Part shown: piece by piece, positions 1-8,327 of the stretch
Layout of the letters: each line of letters opens with the position of its first letter
Numbering within the stretch: position 1 is the stretch's first letter
NCBI GenBank assembly: GCA_910579965.1
Contig: CAJTWF010000023.1
Coordinates: 1 to 43,951, forward strand
Source: an uncultured Oscillospiraceae bacterium
GTDB taxonomy: Bacteria > Bacillota > Clostridia > Oscillospirales > Oscillospiraceae
DNA length: 43,951 nucleotides
Reading direction: 5' to 3'
Notes under the pieces: generated by a model
Seen by the model: the letters and a program-made list of their open reading frames with translations, nothing else
Told to the model about the DNA's origin: nothing
Database searches by the model: none
Program-made: the position numbers and the translations under genes

Positions 1-771
1 GTCCACATTGAAGATTGGCGCAACCGGCCTTTACAAGGTGGACACTATCCGTATGTATATGTGGACGGGCTCTATCTGCGGCGAAACTGGGGCGGAGAGT
101 ATGAGAATGTAGCCGTTCTGGTGGCGATTGCGGTAAATGAGGACGGATACCGTGAGGTTTTAGGCGCCGCTGAGGGTATGAAAGAGGACAAGGCCAGTTG
201 GGTCAGCTTCTTCCAGTGGCTGCGGGGCCGTGGCCTGGACGGTGTAAAGCTGGTGGTTGGGGACAAGTGTCTTGGCATGCTGGAGGCTGTGGGAGAAGTG
301 TTCCCGGAGGCCAAATACCAGCGGTGTACCGTCCATTTCTACCGTAATGTCTTTTCTGTGACACCGAGCTCTAAGGTGAAGCTGGTGGCCAAGATGCTCA
401 AGGCGATCCACGCCCAGGAGAGCAAAAAAGCGTCCCGTGAGAAAGCTAAGGCCGTGGTGGCCCAGCTGCGGGAAATGAAGCTGAAGGAAGCAGCCAAGAA
501 AGTGGAGGACGGCATTGAAGAGACGCTGACCTATTGCGACTTTCCCAGCGAACACTGGACTCGTATCCGCACCAACAATGTCATGGAACGCCTCAACCGG
601 GAGATCCGCCGCCGCACCAGAGTAGTGGGCTGCTTCCCGGATAGCAATTCTGCCCTTATGCTGGTCTGTGCTAGGCTCCGCCATGTAGCGGGCACACAGT
701 GGGGCAACAAGAAGTACATGAATATGAAGCACTTAGAGGCTACCCTGGAGGATACCTCGATTGCTGGCTGA
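1..771 (+). CDS. IS256-family transposase (5' end outside window)
   Basis: DDE transposase of the IS256/Mutator type, which cuts and joins DNA at the element's ends. The frame is open from base 1, so the N-terminal part is missing; a GTG at 61 is internal, not the start. The visible 256 residues include the first catalytic Asp in YVDGLYLRR, the second in VVGDKCLGM, the C/H-rich QRCTVHFYRN segment, and the catalytic Glu in NNVMERLNREIRRR, all in the order expected for the family. The C-terminal domain is complete, so this copy may be intact if its left part is present upstream. It has inserted into the neighbouring IS5-family element. Confidence 0.93.
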   Translation, partial: VHIEDWRNRPLQGGHYPYVYVDGLYLRRNWGGEYENVAVLVAIAVNEDGYREVLGAAEGMKEDKASWVSFFQWLRGRGLDGVKLVVGDKCLGMLEAVGEVFPEAKYQRCTVHFYRNVFSVTPSSKVKLVAKMLKAIHAQESKKASREKAKAVVAQLREMKLKEAAKKVEDGIEETLTYCDFPSEHWTRIRTNNVMERLNREIRRRTRVVGCFPDSNSALMLVCARLRHVAGTQWGNKKYMNMKHLEATLEDTSIAG

Positions 772-823
772 TTTTATTCTGCCAGAGCCTGCTAACTATT
801 TTGCGCATTATTCTTGACACTAC
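1..823 (+). mobile_element. IS256-family insertion sequence, 3' part
   Basis: The element enters from the left window edge and carries the transposase ending at 771. After the stop codon about 50 noncoding bases lead to a terminal segment reading GCATTATTCTTGACACTA near 806-822. Immediately beyond it the sequence becomes the reading frame of an IS5-type transposase (minus strand), so the right end of this element is placed at about 823. The exact end and target duplication cannot be fixed because the left end lies outside the window. Confidence 0.75.
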
Positions 824-1341
824 CTAACCCCTGTCTGCCAACAGAGTTTCTGCTGAAATGCCTTCTATCAGGTGGACAGCTTCTTTACAATCTGCTCGGG
901 TACCTTCTGTAATAAGGATTCGGACTGGCATACCATGCGCATCCACGGCCAGATGTATTTTGGTGTTAAGCCCCCTTTTGTCCTGGACATATCCTGATTG
1001 CCGCCTTTCGCTCCCGCTGCGTGGGGATGCACCTTGATATGGCTGGCGTCAATCATCAGCCATTCATAATCCGGCTCATCGATCAGAATTTCCAGGAGTT
1101 TTTCCCAAATACCTTTTCTACGCCAACGGATGAACCTCTGATGAACACTGCCCCACTTCCCGTAATCGGGAGGCAGGTCACGCCAGGGCGCTCCAGTTCG
1201 CAGAACCCCAAATACTGCGTTGATAAAGCGACGGTTATCCTGAGCAATCCCGCCCCGCTGGACTCGTTGTCCCGGCAAATGTGGTTCAAGCATCTCCCAT
1301 ACTTTATCGTTTATGTCGTGTCTATGATAGGATGCATCCAT
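824..1341 (-). pseudogene. IS5-family transposase, interrupted by IS256 insertion
   Basis: IS5/IS427-group DDE transposase. The first frame (from ATG at 1341) has the N-terminal family signature with GAPWRDLPPDYGKW and the first catalytic Asp in WLMIDASHIKVHPH. At an A4-G5 run (971-979 on the plus strand) the homologous frame shifts by -1 and continues as LNTKIHLAVDAHGMPVRIL to the second catalytic Asp in LLADRG, where the gene stops at the IS256 junction. IS427-group elements often use a programmed frameshift near this place, so the shift may be natural. The missing third catalytic residue and C-terminus make this copy non-functional as it stands. Confidence 0.88.
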
Positions 1342-1410
1342 CTTTCTGTCCCCGTTCTTTTAAGATAGTTCCATTCTATCACAGCCCCTGCCTCTTGTGT
1401 AGACACTATC
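824..1410 (-). mobile_element. IS5-family (IS427-like) insertion sequence, truncated
   Basis: The 5' (transposase-start) end of an IS5-family element on the minus strand. Its outer end is placed near 1410, where a terminal sequence reading GTGTCTACACAAGAGGCAGG on the minus strand (about 1389-1408) meets a different open frame. Its inner part is cut at about 824 by the IS256 element, in the middle of the transposase. The rest of the element is expected on the other side of the IS256 copy, outside the window. Confidence 0.75.
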
Positions 1411-1733
1411 TAGCTATTTACGGATAGGTACTTAATCCTACGCTGAAGCATAGCGACTGTAATATGCCCCGTCTCTAAAGTCACTTCCGCTGCGGCGTCG
1501 ATCAGTTCTTCATCGCTAAGTTCGAGGGAAGAGGCCGTCTCCTGCATCGCAATCTTTCCCCCGTCAGAATTTTCTGATTTATCCAAAGCCAGAGCTTCCA
1601 AAGAATCATCAACGCAAAATGGCTTTGAACCATGTTTTCCCTCGGCGGTGGCCATCACAAAACGGATCCCCTTTTCCACGGAAAATTGTGCACTGAAAAT
1701 TATATCTGTGTCTTCTGGAAGTGCTTCATTCAA
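1410..1733 (-). pseudogene. FtsK-gamma-like fragment cut by the IS5 element
   Basis: A short AT-rich frame of 107 codons, possible TTG start at 1733. Its C-terminal third (ELIDAAAEV...ITVAMLQRRIK) matches the start of the FtsK/SpoIIIE gamma winged-helix domain, where LQRR is normally followed by G-Y-x-R-A-A-R. Here that continuation is absent and the TAG stop lies exactly at the end of the IS5 element, so the 3' end was probably lost on insertion. The N-terminal part (DTDIIFSAQF...IRFVMATAEG) loosely recalls the last strands of FtsZ-like proteins; this is weak. The frame is open upstream only to a TGA at about 1775. The parent gene and function are not identified. Confidence 0.5.
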
Positions 1734-2240
1734 TTGATTTCCAATTTGTTCAATTATAGCAATCTTCAGAATTCATGGCAAAAAAGGAGGGGAGGAGAAA
1801 CCGCGCAGGGCAAGGCGAAGGATGCGGGCGGGCTAACGCCCGCCAAAGACGGCAACGCAGTCTTGCGTGATTGCTGCCCACTGCTGCCCACGAACTTTTG
1901 CCGGGAATTCTGATGATTGCTATATTCACGATTAACACCGTCAAAAATTGAGCTTTTGACGCAAAAATGCAGAGTAAAAACAGCGCCAATCAGAAGCTGA
2001 TGCTGCTGAGGGCGCTTTTTTGGTGAAATGGTTCGCGGAAGCAAACAAGAAAATTTCTGCATACACCCCGCAGGCCCAGGATGAATTTTTCGCGACGAAT
2101 CTCCGCTTTCGCCAAAAGTCCTTTCGGTTTCTGGCGGCGCTCAATCGCATGGCCAGCAGGCATAAAACCGGGCAAATCAGTGTATGCTGGAGGAACCGCC
2201 GGGGCCGCCGTCCGGCAGCGCTTTTCCCCAAAGGACCCGC
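1734..2240. other. Gene-poor stretch between IS remnants and chromosome
   Basis: No convincing gene on either strand. A 31-codon frame on the plus strand starts at the ATG in CATGGCAAAAAAGGAGG (1774) but has no recognisable product. Visible structures are an inverted repeat GCGGGCG-GGCTAA-CGCCCGC at about 1827-1846, a second one GTCAAAA-6 nt-TTTTGAC at about 1940-1960, and AGCGCC...GGCGCT followed by T6 at about 1982-2021 that could act as a terminator. Base composition is mixed, which fits debris left by mobile elements. Confidence 0.5.
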
Positions 2241-2651
2241 CTACTCCAGATCCACGCTGATATGGTCCGTGCCGTGGGCCTCAAATTCGCCCATGTACTG
2301 CTCCATGCGGTCCATCACCTCGTCATAATTCTCCGCCGTGGCCCGCTCCGCGTCCAGATCCCGCAGCGCCAGCTCCTCGGCCAGAATCTCAAAAAAGGTC
2401 ACGTCCTCATAGGCCATGATGGCCTCGTGGATCCCGCCCTCCGCGAAGGCCCGGGAGGGGATGATCTCCCCGTCGTACAGCTCCACCAGCGCCGCCATGC
2501 CGTGGTCCAGACAGTGGGAGAAGATATGGCTCTCCACCTTGTCGTAGTCCTGGATGCGGTCATCTCCCCGGGTGGAATTGAGCACCCAGTTTCCTATGTA
2601 TACCAGATCCAACAGGCGGCGGTATTGTTTTTCCGTCAGATGCAGCTCCAT
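2241..2651 (-). CDS. Conserved hypothetical protein, 136 aa
   Basis: Function not recognised. The start is the ATG at 2651, preceded by GGGAGGG at a normal distance; a longer frame upstream has no such site. The protein is acidic, mostly helical by eye, without signal peptide or membrane segment. It begins MELHLTEKQYRRLLDLVYIG and ends with an acidic tail (HISVDLE). It carries several His/Asp/Glu residues (HIFSHCLDHG, FAEGGIHEA) but no catalytic motif that I can name. It is transcribed towards the IS debris and away from murI, with which it shares the upstream region. The high GC content matches the chromosome, so it is native rather than part of the mobile region. Confidence 0.75.
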   Translation of the reverse strand: MELHLTEKQYRRLLDLVYIGNWVLNSTRGDDRIQDYDKVESHIFSHCLDHGMAALVELYDGEIIPSRAFAEGGIHEAIMAYEDVTFFEILAEELALRDLDAERATAENYDEVMDRMEQYMGEFEAHGTDHISVDLE

Positions 2652-2767
2652 GGCGGACCCTCCCCTCGGCGGCGTAATTGGCATCATGCACAGTCAGCAG
2701 ACCCAGTATAGCAGAAAAGAATGAAAAATTCCACAGAAAATACAGGGCAAAAAGCCCAAATTTTTAC

Positions 2768-2796
2768 TTGTTATCCCGGATAAATCATAGTACAAT
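2768..2796 (+). promoter_or_regulatory. Sigma-A promoter for murI
   Basis: TTGTTA (2768-2773) and TACAAT (2791-2796) separated by 17 bp. The leader contains an inverted repeat GGCGTCCC (2828-2835) / GGGACGCC (2855-2862) just before the murI ribosome binding site. Confidence 0.6.
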
Positions 2797-2884
2797 AGTA
2801 AGAACCTGCGGGTACGGCCCCGGAGGAGGCGTCCCGCAGGGGCTCCGCCTCGCCGGGACGCCCGGCTAGAAGGAGGACTGCCCC

Positions 2885-3697
2885 TTGAACCAGCGCCCCA
2901 TCGGCGTCTTTGACTCCGGCCTGGGGGGGCTGACCGCGGTGCGCCAGCTCCGGCGGATCATGCCCTCTGAAAACATTATATACTTCGGAGATACCGCGCG
3001 TGTCCCCTACGGCAACCGGGGGCGGGAGACGCTGCTGAAATACGCCCGGCAGGATCTGCGCTTTCTCACCAGCTTTGACCTGAAGGCCGTGGTCATCGCC
3101 TGCGGCACCGTCAGCACCAACTGCCTGGAGGATCTCCAGGCGGAGAGCGGGCTGCCCGTCATCGGCGTGGTGGACCCGGCCTGCCGGCGGGCCGCCGCCC
3201 TGAGCGGGACGGGCCGGGTGGGGCTGGCAGCCACCCGGGCGTCGGTGGCCAGCGGGGCCTACGAGCGCACCTTCCGCCGGCTGGACCCGCGCCTGGAGGT
3301 GTACAGCCTGGCCTGCCCCCTGTTTGTGCCCCTGGTGGAGGAGGGCCGCTGCCGCCCCGGGGACCGGGTCATCGAGACCGTGGCGGCGGAGTACCTGCTC
3401 CCCCTGCGGGAGCGGGGCGTCGACACGCTGGTGCTGGGCTGCACCCACTACCCCCTGCTCACCGATGTGATCGGGCAGATCATGGGCCCCGGCGTACAGC
3501 TGGTGGACGTGGGGGCCGAGGCGGCGGCGGCCTGCCGGGAGCTGCTCTCCCAGCGGGACGGGCTGGCCTGCCGGCCCCAGGGCGGGGCCAGCTACTACAC
3601 CAGTGACCGCGCCTCGGACTTCCAGCGGCTGGCCTCCCTGTTCCTGGGGGAGGACGTGGCCGGCCAGGTCCAGGAGATTGATATATCCAAATACTGA
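2885..3697 (+). CDS. murI: Glutamate racemase
   Basis: Interconverts L- and D-glutamate in the cytoplasm, supplying D-glutamate for peptidoglycan. 270 aa, usual length. The family signature FDSGLGGLTA is at the N-terminus (Asp10, Ser11), YFGDTARVPYG near residue 35, the first catalytic cysteine is Cys73 in IACGTVS and the second Cys186 in GCTHYPLL. The first cysteine motif is more often ACNT; here Gly replaces Asn, a variation that keeps the cysteine. The start is TTG at 2885, placed 9 nt after AGGAGG. The next gene begins 6 bp after the stop, so murI, the DUF1934 gene and argS probably form one transcript. Confidence 0.95.
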   Translation: MNQRPIGVFDSGLGGLTAVRQLRRIMPSENIIYFGDTARVPYGNRGRETLLKYARQDLRFLTSFDLKAVVIACGTVSTNCLEDLQAESGLPVIGVVDPACRRAAALSGTGRVGLAATRASVASGAYERTFRRLDPRLEVYSLACPLFVPLVEEGRCRPGDRVIETVAAEYLLPLRERGVDTLVLGCTHYPLLTDVIGQIMGPGVQLVDVGAEAAAACRELLSQRDGLACRPQGGASYYTSDRASDFQRLASLFLGEDVAGQVQEIDISKY

Positions 3698-3703
3698 GGG
3701 ATT

Positions 3704-4138
3704 ATGATTGAGAAAAATGTGATCCTGTTCGTCCGGGGCGAACAGCAGTTTGACCAGGGGGAGCCGGAGGTCACGGAGCTGATGACCGAGGGCTCCATGA
3801 CCCTGGAGGAGGACGGGGAGATTACCCTGACCTACCAGGAGACGGAGCTGACAGGCATGGAGGGCACCACCACCCGTTTCTCCATCCGGGACGATACGGT
3901 GGTCCTGGCCCGCACCGGCATGGTCAACTCCCAGCTGGTGTTTCAGCGGGGCAAACGGAACAGCTCCCTCTATGAGACCCCCTGGGGCATGATGCAGGTG
4001 GACGTGTTCACCACCAGCCTTGCCCACCGGCTGGACGGCCGGGGGGGAATTCTGGAGATCAAATTCAACATCTCCGTGGACCACCAGGTTGCGGGGGAGA
4101 ATCAATTCAAAATTCGTGTACGAGAGAGCGGGAGGTAA
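3704..4138 (+). CDS. DUF1934 (YwiB-like) protein
   Basis: A 144-residue beta-rich protein of the DUF1934 family, a calycin-like barrel whose biochemical role is unknown. Visible features are alternating strands such as EITLTYQETELTGMEGTTTRF and a C-terminal ILEIKFNISVDHQ, with the family's GMMQVDVFTT turn in the middle. There is no signal peptide or membrane segment. In Bacillus the homologue ywiB lies directly upstream of argS, exactly as here (5 bp gap), which supports the assignment. A link to arginyl-tRNA synthetase function is only suggested by this conserved order. Confidence 0.85.
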   Translation: MIEKNVILFVRGEQQFDQGEPEVTELMTEGSMTLEEDGEITLTYQETELTGMEGTTTRFSIRDDTVVLARTGMVNSQLVFQRGKRNSSLYETPWGMMQVDVFTTSLAHRLDGRGGILEIKFNISVDHQVAGENQFKIRVRESGR

Positions 4139-4143
4139 CCGTT

Positions 4144-5889
4144 ATGACAAATATGATTCAGCAGGCCAAGGACCAGGTGCTGGAGCTGACGCTGGCCGCC
4201 TACGAGGCCGCCGCGGAGGCGGGGCAGCTCCCCGGAGGCGTCAACGTCCGGGCCGGGGTGGAGATCCCCAAGGACCCCGCCAACGGCGACTACACCACCA
4301 CCTTCGCCCTGGCCGCGGCCAAGGCCATGAAGAGGAGCCCCCGGGAGATCGCGTCGGCGCTTCTGGAGCATCTGGATCTGACCGGCACCTACTTCGCCAG
4401 CGCGGAGATCGCCGGGGCGGGGTTCCTCAACTTCCGCCTGGGCAGCGACTGGTACGGGGCCGTGCTGGAGGCGGTGAGCCGGGAGGGGGCGGACTACGGC
4501 CGCAGCGAGGCCCTGAAGGGGCAGCGGATCATGGTGGAGTTTGTCTCCGCCAACCCCACCGGGCCCATGCACATGGGCAACGCCCGGGGCGGCGTGCTGG
4601 GGGACACCCTGGCCTCCGTGCTGGAGGCGGCGGGGGCCCAGGTGTGGCGGGAGTTCTACGTCAACGACGCGGGCAACCAGATTGAGAAATTCGCCGTGTC
4701 CCTGGAGGCCCGGTATTTGCAGATCCTGCTGGGGGAGGACGCGGTGCCCTTCCCGGAGGACGGCTACCACGGCGACGACATCCGGGAGCTGGCCCAGGCC
4801 TTCTACGAGGAGGAGGGCAGAAGCTATCAGGACAAGCCCGTCCAGGAGCGCCGCAGGGCCCTGGCCGCCTTTGGCCTGGAGCGGAACATCCCCAGGATGA
4901 AGAGCGATCTGGCCCGGTACAAGATCAGCTATGACCAGTGGTTTTTTGAATCCGAGCTCCACGACAGCGGCTATGTGGCCGAGACGGTCCGGCTGCTGAC
5001 AGACCGGGGATATACCTACGAGAAGGAGGGGGCCCTGTGGCTGGCCACCGGCCGGATCCTGGAGGAGAGCTGCCGCCGGGCGGGCAAGAGCGAGAAGGAC
5101 ATTGCCAAGCTGGAGCTGAAGGACGACGTGCTGCGCCGGGCCAACGGCTTTTACACCTACTTTGCCGCCGACATCGCCTACCACCGCAACAAGTTTGAGA
5201 AGCGGGGCTTTGACCGGGTCATCAACATCTGGGGCGCGGACCACCACGGCCACGTGGCCCGGCTGAAGGGGGCCATGGACGCGCTGGGCCTGGACGGGAC
5301 CGGACGGCTGGACATCGTGCTCATGCAGCTGGTGAAGCTGCTGCGGGACGGCGAGGTGGTGCGCATGTCCAAGCGCACCGGCAAGGCCATCTCCCTGACG
5401 GACCTGCTGGACGAGGTGCCGGTGGACGCGGCCCGGTGGTTCTTCAACGCCAAGCCGGACACCCAGATGGACTTTGATCTGGGCCTGGCGGTCCGGGAGG
5501 ACAGCGAGAACCCCATCTACTACGTGGAGTACGCCCACGCCCGGATATGCAGTCTGGTGCGGGCGCTGGAGGCGGAGGGGTATCCGGTGCCGGCCATGGA
5601 GGCGGTGGATCCGGCCCTGCTCCCCGGTGAGACGGAGACCGCCCTCATCAAGCAGCTGGCCCTCTTCTGCGAGGAGCTGCGCCTGGCGGCCCGGGACTAC
5701 GATCCCAGCCATTTGAACCGCTATCTGGTGGAGCTGGCGGGGTGCTTCCACAGGTTCTACACCGCCTGCCGCATCAAGGGCGAGGAGCCGGCGCTGCTCA
5801 GCGCCCGGCTGAAGCTGGCGGACGCGGCCAGGAGCGTGCTGAAAAACGGCATGGCCCTTCTGGGCGTGGACGCCCCGGAGAAGATGTAG
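4144..5889 (+). CDS. argS: Arginyl-tRNA synthetase
   Basis: Charges tRNA-Arg with arginine for translation. The 581-residue protein has the class I layout: an N-terminal additional domain (roughly 1-110) that contacts the tRNA D-loop, the HIGH-type motif HMGN at 143-146 in ANPTGPMHMGNARGG, the KMSKS-equivalent VRMSKRTGK in the middle of the protein, and the C-terminal helical DALR anticodon-binding domain beginning near YVEYAHARI. ATG at 4144 follows GGGAGGT. Codon use and GC match the neighbours. It is the last gene of the murI cluster, with a terminator-like hairpin right after the stop. Confidence 0.97.
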   Translation: MTNMIQQAKDQVLELTLAAYEAAAEAGQLPGGVNVRAGVEIPKDPANGDYTTTFALAAAKAMKRSPREIASALLEHLDLTGTYFASAEIAGAGFLNFRLGSDWYGAVLEAVSREGADYGRSEALKGQRIMVEFVSANPTGPMHMGNARGGVLGDTLASVLEAAGAQVWREFYVNDAGNQIEKFAVSLEARYLQILLGEDAVPFPEDGYHGDDIRELAQAFYEEEGRSYQDKPVQERRRALAAFGLERNIPRMKSDLARYKISYDQWFFESELHDSGYVAETVRLLTDRGYTYEKEGALWLATGRILEESCRRAGKSEKDIAKLELKDDVLRRANGFYTYFAADIAYHRNKFEKRGFDRVINIWGADHHGHVARLKGAMDALGLDGTGRLDIVLMQLVKLLRDGEVVRMSKRTGKAISLTDLLDEVPVDAARWFFNAKPDTQMDFDLGLAVREDSENPIYYVEYAHARICSLVRALEAEGYPVPAMEAVDPALLPGETETALIKQLALFCEELRLAARDYDPSHLNRYLVELAGCFHRFYTACRIKGEEPALLSARLKLADAARSVLKNGMALLGVDAPEKM

Positions 5890-5895
5890 GCATCG

Positions 5896-5930
5896 GCGGA
5901 CCCGCCGGCGGCAGCCGGCAGGTCCGCTTT
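5896..5930 (+). terminator. Terminator after argS
   Basis: GCGGACC / GGTCCGC outer stem with a GCCGGC / GCCGGC inner stem and GGCA-type loop, one unpaired base on each side, followed by TTT. The U tract is short, so strength is uncertain. Confidence 0.6.
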
Positions 5931-6015
5931 GTGCATCAAAAAACGGCGCTGCCGCTATTTTTGGCCAGCGCTGAGCCATACTATATAGAAAATCCCCTGG
6001 AAAGGAGAGAACGCC

Positions 6016-8238
6016 GTGTCCAAGCAAAAGCTGGGCGGCACCTGGACCGCCGCCCATCTGCGGCGGCGGGGCTGGACCAACGAGCTGATGCGCCAGCTCC
6101 TCCCCGCGCCTATTTTGTTCATGAATGGGGGCCACCCTGTCCGCCTCTGGAATCGTGATATCGTCCGCGAGGCGGAAAACGATCCCCGGTTTGAACAGCA
6201 GGGCCTGGAACCAAGGGCCCATCAGGCCGCCGCGCCGGGGGTCAGGCACGCCCGCGCCCTGCTCAGCCAGGCCTGGGACGGCGCGGACCGGGACGGCTCC
6301 CCGGCCTGGCTTCTGGCGGGGTACTACCACAGCGCCCTCATGGCCCGGCTCCCCGCCGCGGCCAAGGGCCGGAGTCTGCCGCCCGCCCAGGCCGCGGCCT
6401 GGATGAACGAATTCCTCGCCCTGGAGCAGCGCGAAAACGCCGGGGGCGCGCCGGCGGCAATGAAAAATTTCCTCAAGGCGGGGGCCTGGCTGGGCGCGTC
6501 CTCGGACCACCCCCTGGCCCGGGAGGTCCTGGACCGCTATCCCCAGGTGCTCCTTTCCGCCGCCCGGCAGGCTGCCGCGGAGTTCACCGCCGCCCAGCCG
6601 GAGGCGGATCTGGAGGCCATGCTGGGCATGGAGGACTTTCCGGTGCCGCTGCTGTTCCGGGAGGGGCTGGCCACGGTCTGGTCCGTGTGGTACGTCCCCC
6701 AGGCCATCCGCACCAGCCTCTCCCTGCTCATCGCCCTGAACCCCAAGGACGAGTATCCGGAGGCCCGGGCCATGCGCCGCCGCTTTGTGCTCCACCTGGG
6801 CGGCACCAACACCGGCAAGACCTACGCCGGGTTCCAGCGGCTGAAAAGCGCGGAGACCGGCGTGTATCTGGCCCCTCTGCGCCTGCTGGCCCTGGAGGCC
6901 CAGGAGACGCTGCTGGACGCGGGGGTGGACTGCGGCCTCTCCACCGGCGAGGAGGAGGATCTGCGGGAGGAGGACACCCACGTGGCCGCCACGGCGGAGA
7001 AGCTGGATCTGAAACGGCGCTGGGACGTGGCGGTGATCGACGAGTGCCAGATGATTGCCGACCGGCAGCGGGGCTACGCCTGGACCCGGGCCATCCTGGG
7101 TGTTCTGGCCCCGGAGATCCACCTGTGCGCCGCCCCGGAGGCCAGGGACCTGCTGCTGCGGCTCATCGAGAGCTGCGGCGACGTCTGCGAGGTGGAGCTC
7201 CACCAGCGGACCACGCCCCTCATCTGCATGTCCCGCACCGTGGACTTCCACCGCGTACAGCCCGGGGACGCGCTCATCACCTTCTCCAAGGTGGGTGTGC
7301 TCAGCGTGGCGGAGGATCTGCGCCAGAGCGGGAAGGAGCCGGCCATCATCTACGGAGCCCTGCCCTACGCCACCCGCCGCAAGCAGATGAAGGGCTTTCT
7401 GGACGGGGAGATGTCCTATATCGTGTCCACGGACGCCATCGGCATGGGACTGAACCTGCCCATACGGCGGATCATCTTCATGGAGACGGAGAAGTTCGAC
7501 GGCGTGGAGCGCCGGGAGCTGAGGCCGGAGGAGATCCGCCAGATCGCCGGACGGGCCGGACGGTTCGGGATGTATGACCGGGGCTACGTGGGCGCCACCC
7601 AGAACCTCGGGACCATCCGGGCGGGGCTGGAGGCCCCGGTGACCCCTCTGGAGTATGCCGTGGCCGGGTTCTCGGATCTGGTGCTCCAGGCGGACTTTGA
7701 CCTGCTGGAGGTGCTCACGGAGTGGAATAAGATGCCCACCGTGGAGCCCTACCGCAAGCTGGACATCTCCCGGTATATCTCCCTCATCTCCAAGATCCGG
7801 GAGATGGGCTTCCTTCTGACCAAGGACCAGGAGCTGCGGGCGGCCAACATCCCCTTTGACGAGACCGAGGACGCCCTGCGGGAGCTGTTCTTCCAGTTTC
7901 TCCGCCGCTGGCAGCAGGGGGAGAGCGTGGAGCAGCCGGGACTGCCGGAGGGGGAGCCCACCCTGCCGGAGCTGGAGCAGTACTACAGAAAGCTGGATCT
8001 CTACTTCTCCTTTGCCAAGGCCTTCGACTGCCCGGTGGATCTGGACAAGCTCTACGACAGCCGGGAGCGGGTGGCCGAGGAGATCAACGAGATTCTGCTC
8101 CACCGCCTGCGCAGCAACATCCGCTTCTGTGACCGCTGCGGGAGCGCGCTGCCCCTGTACCACCGGGGGCGGCTGTGCGAGGCCTGCCACCGGCGGAGCC
8201 GGAGCGGCGTCCATCAGGGCGCGGGACGGCGCAGATAG
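6016..8238 (+). CDS. SUV3-like ATP-dependent RNA helicase
   Basis: A 740-residue superfamily 2 helicase that most resembles SUV3/SUPV3L1, the RNA helicase known from the mitochondrial degradosome. Visible motifs: Walker A GGTNTGKT (262-269), DECQ box (342-345), the motif V region STDAIGMGLNLP (471-482), and motif VI QIAGRAGRFG (509-518). After the core comes the helical region seen in SUV3 proteins. The first 240 residues form an additional domain with RGWTNELMRQLLP near residue 18 that I do not recognise. The C-terminus has a likely zinc ribbon, Cys705-x2-Cys708 and Cys721-x2-Cys724, and a basic tail. GTG at 6016 is preceded by AAAGGAGAG. Probable role: unwinding structured RNA in turnover; the specific target is unknown. 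Confidence 0.82.
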   Translation: MSKQKLGGTWTAAHLRRRGWTNELMRQLLPAPILFMNGGHPVRLWNRDIVREAENDPRFEQQGLEPRAHQAAAPGVRHARALLSQAWDGADRDGSPAWLLAGYYHSALMARLPAAAKGRSLPPAQAAAWMNEFLALEQRENAGGAPAAMKNFLKAGAWLGASSDHPLAREVLDRYPQVLLSAARQAAAEFTAAQPEADLEAMLGMEDFPVPLLFREGLATVWSVWYVPQAIRTSLSLLIALNPKDEYPEARAMRRRFVLHLGGTNTGKTYAGFQRLKSAETGVYLAPLRLLALEAQETLLDAGVDCGLSTGEEEDLREEDTHVAATAEKLDLKRRWDVAVIDECQMIADRQRGYAWTRAILGVLAPEIHLCAAPEARDLLLRLIESCGDVCEVELHQRTTPLICMSRTVDFHRVQPGDALITFSKVGVLSVAEDLRQSGKEPAIIYGALPYATRRKQMKGFLDGEMSYIVSTDAIGMGLNLPIRRIIFMETEKFDGVERRELRPEEIRQIAGRAGRFGMYDRGYVGATQNLGTIRAGLEAPVTPLEYAVAGFSDLVLQADFDLLEVLTEWNKMPTVEPYRKLDISRYISLISKIREMGFLLTKDQELRAANIPFDETEDALRELFFQFLRRWQQGESVEQPGLPEGEPTLPELEQYYRKLDLYFSFAKAFDCPVDLDKLYDSRERVAEEINEILLHRLRSNIRFCDRCGSALPLYHRGRLCEACHRRSRSGVHQGAGRRR

Positions 8239-8327
8239 GCGGGATCCGCGCCCTATCGAGCGGTTCCCCACAGACCGGCGCAGACCTTCAGAAAATCACT
8301 AATTCAAACAGAAACGGCGGGTACAAG

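Noticed and set aside
1941..2328. Overlapping open frames of about 60-100 codons in both directions
   Set aside because: Arg/Pro/Ala-rich or mixed composition without start signals; more likely debris.
4102..8271. Very long open frame on the minus strand opposite argS and the helicase gene
   Set aside because: It is the mirror of two strongly supported genes in GC-rich codons; its translation is low-complexity Gly/Leu/Gln/His/Pro-rich and has no family features.
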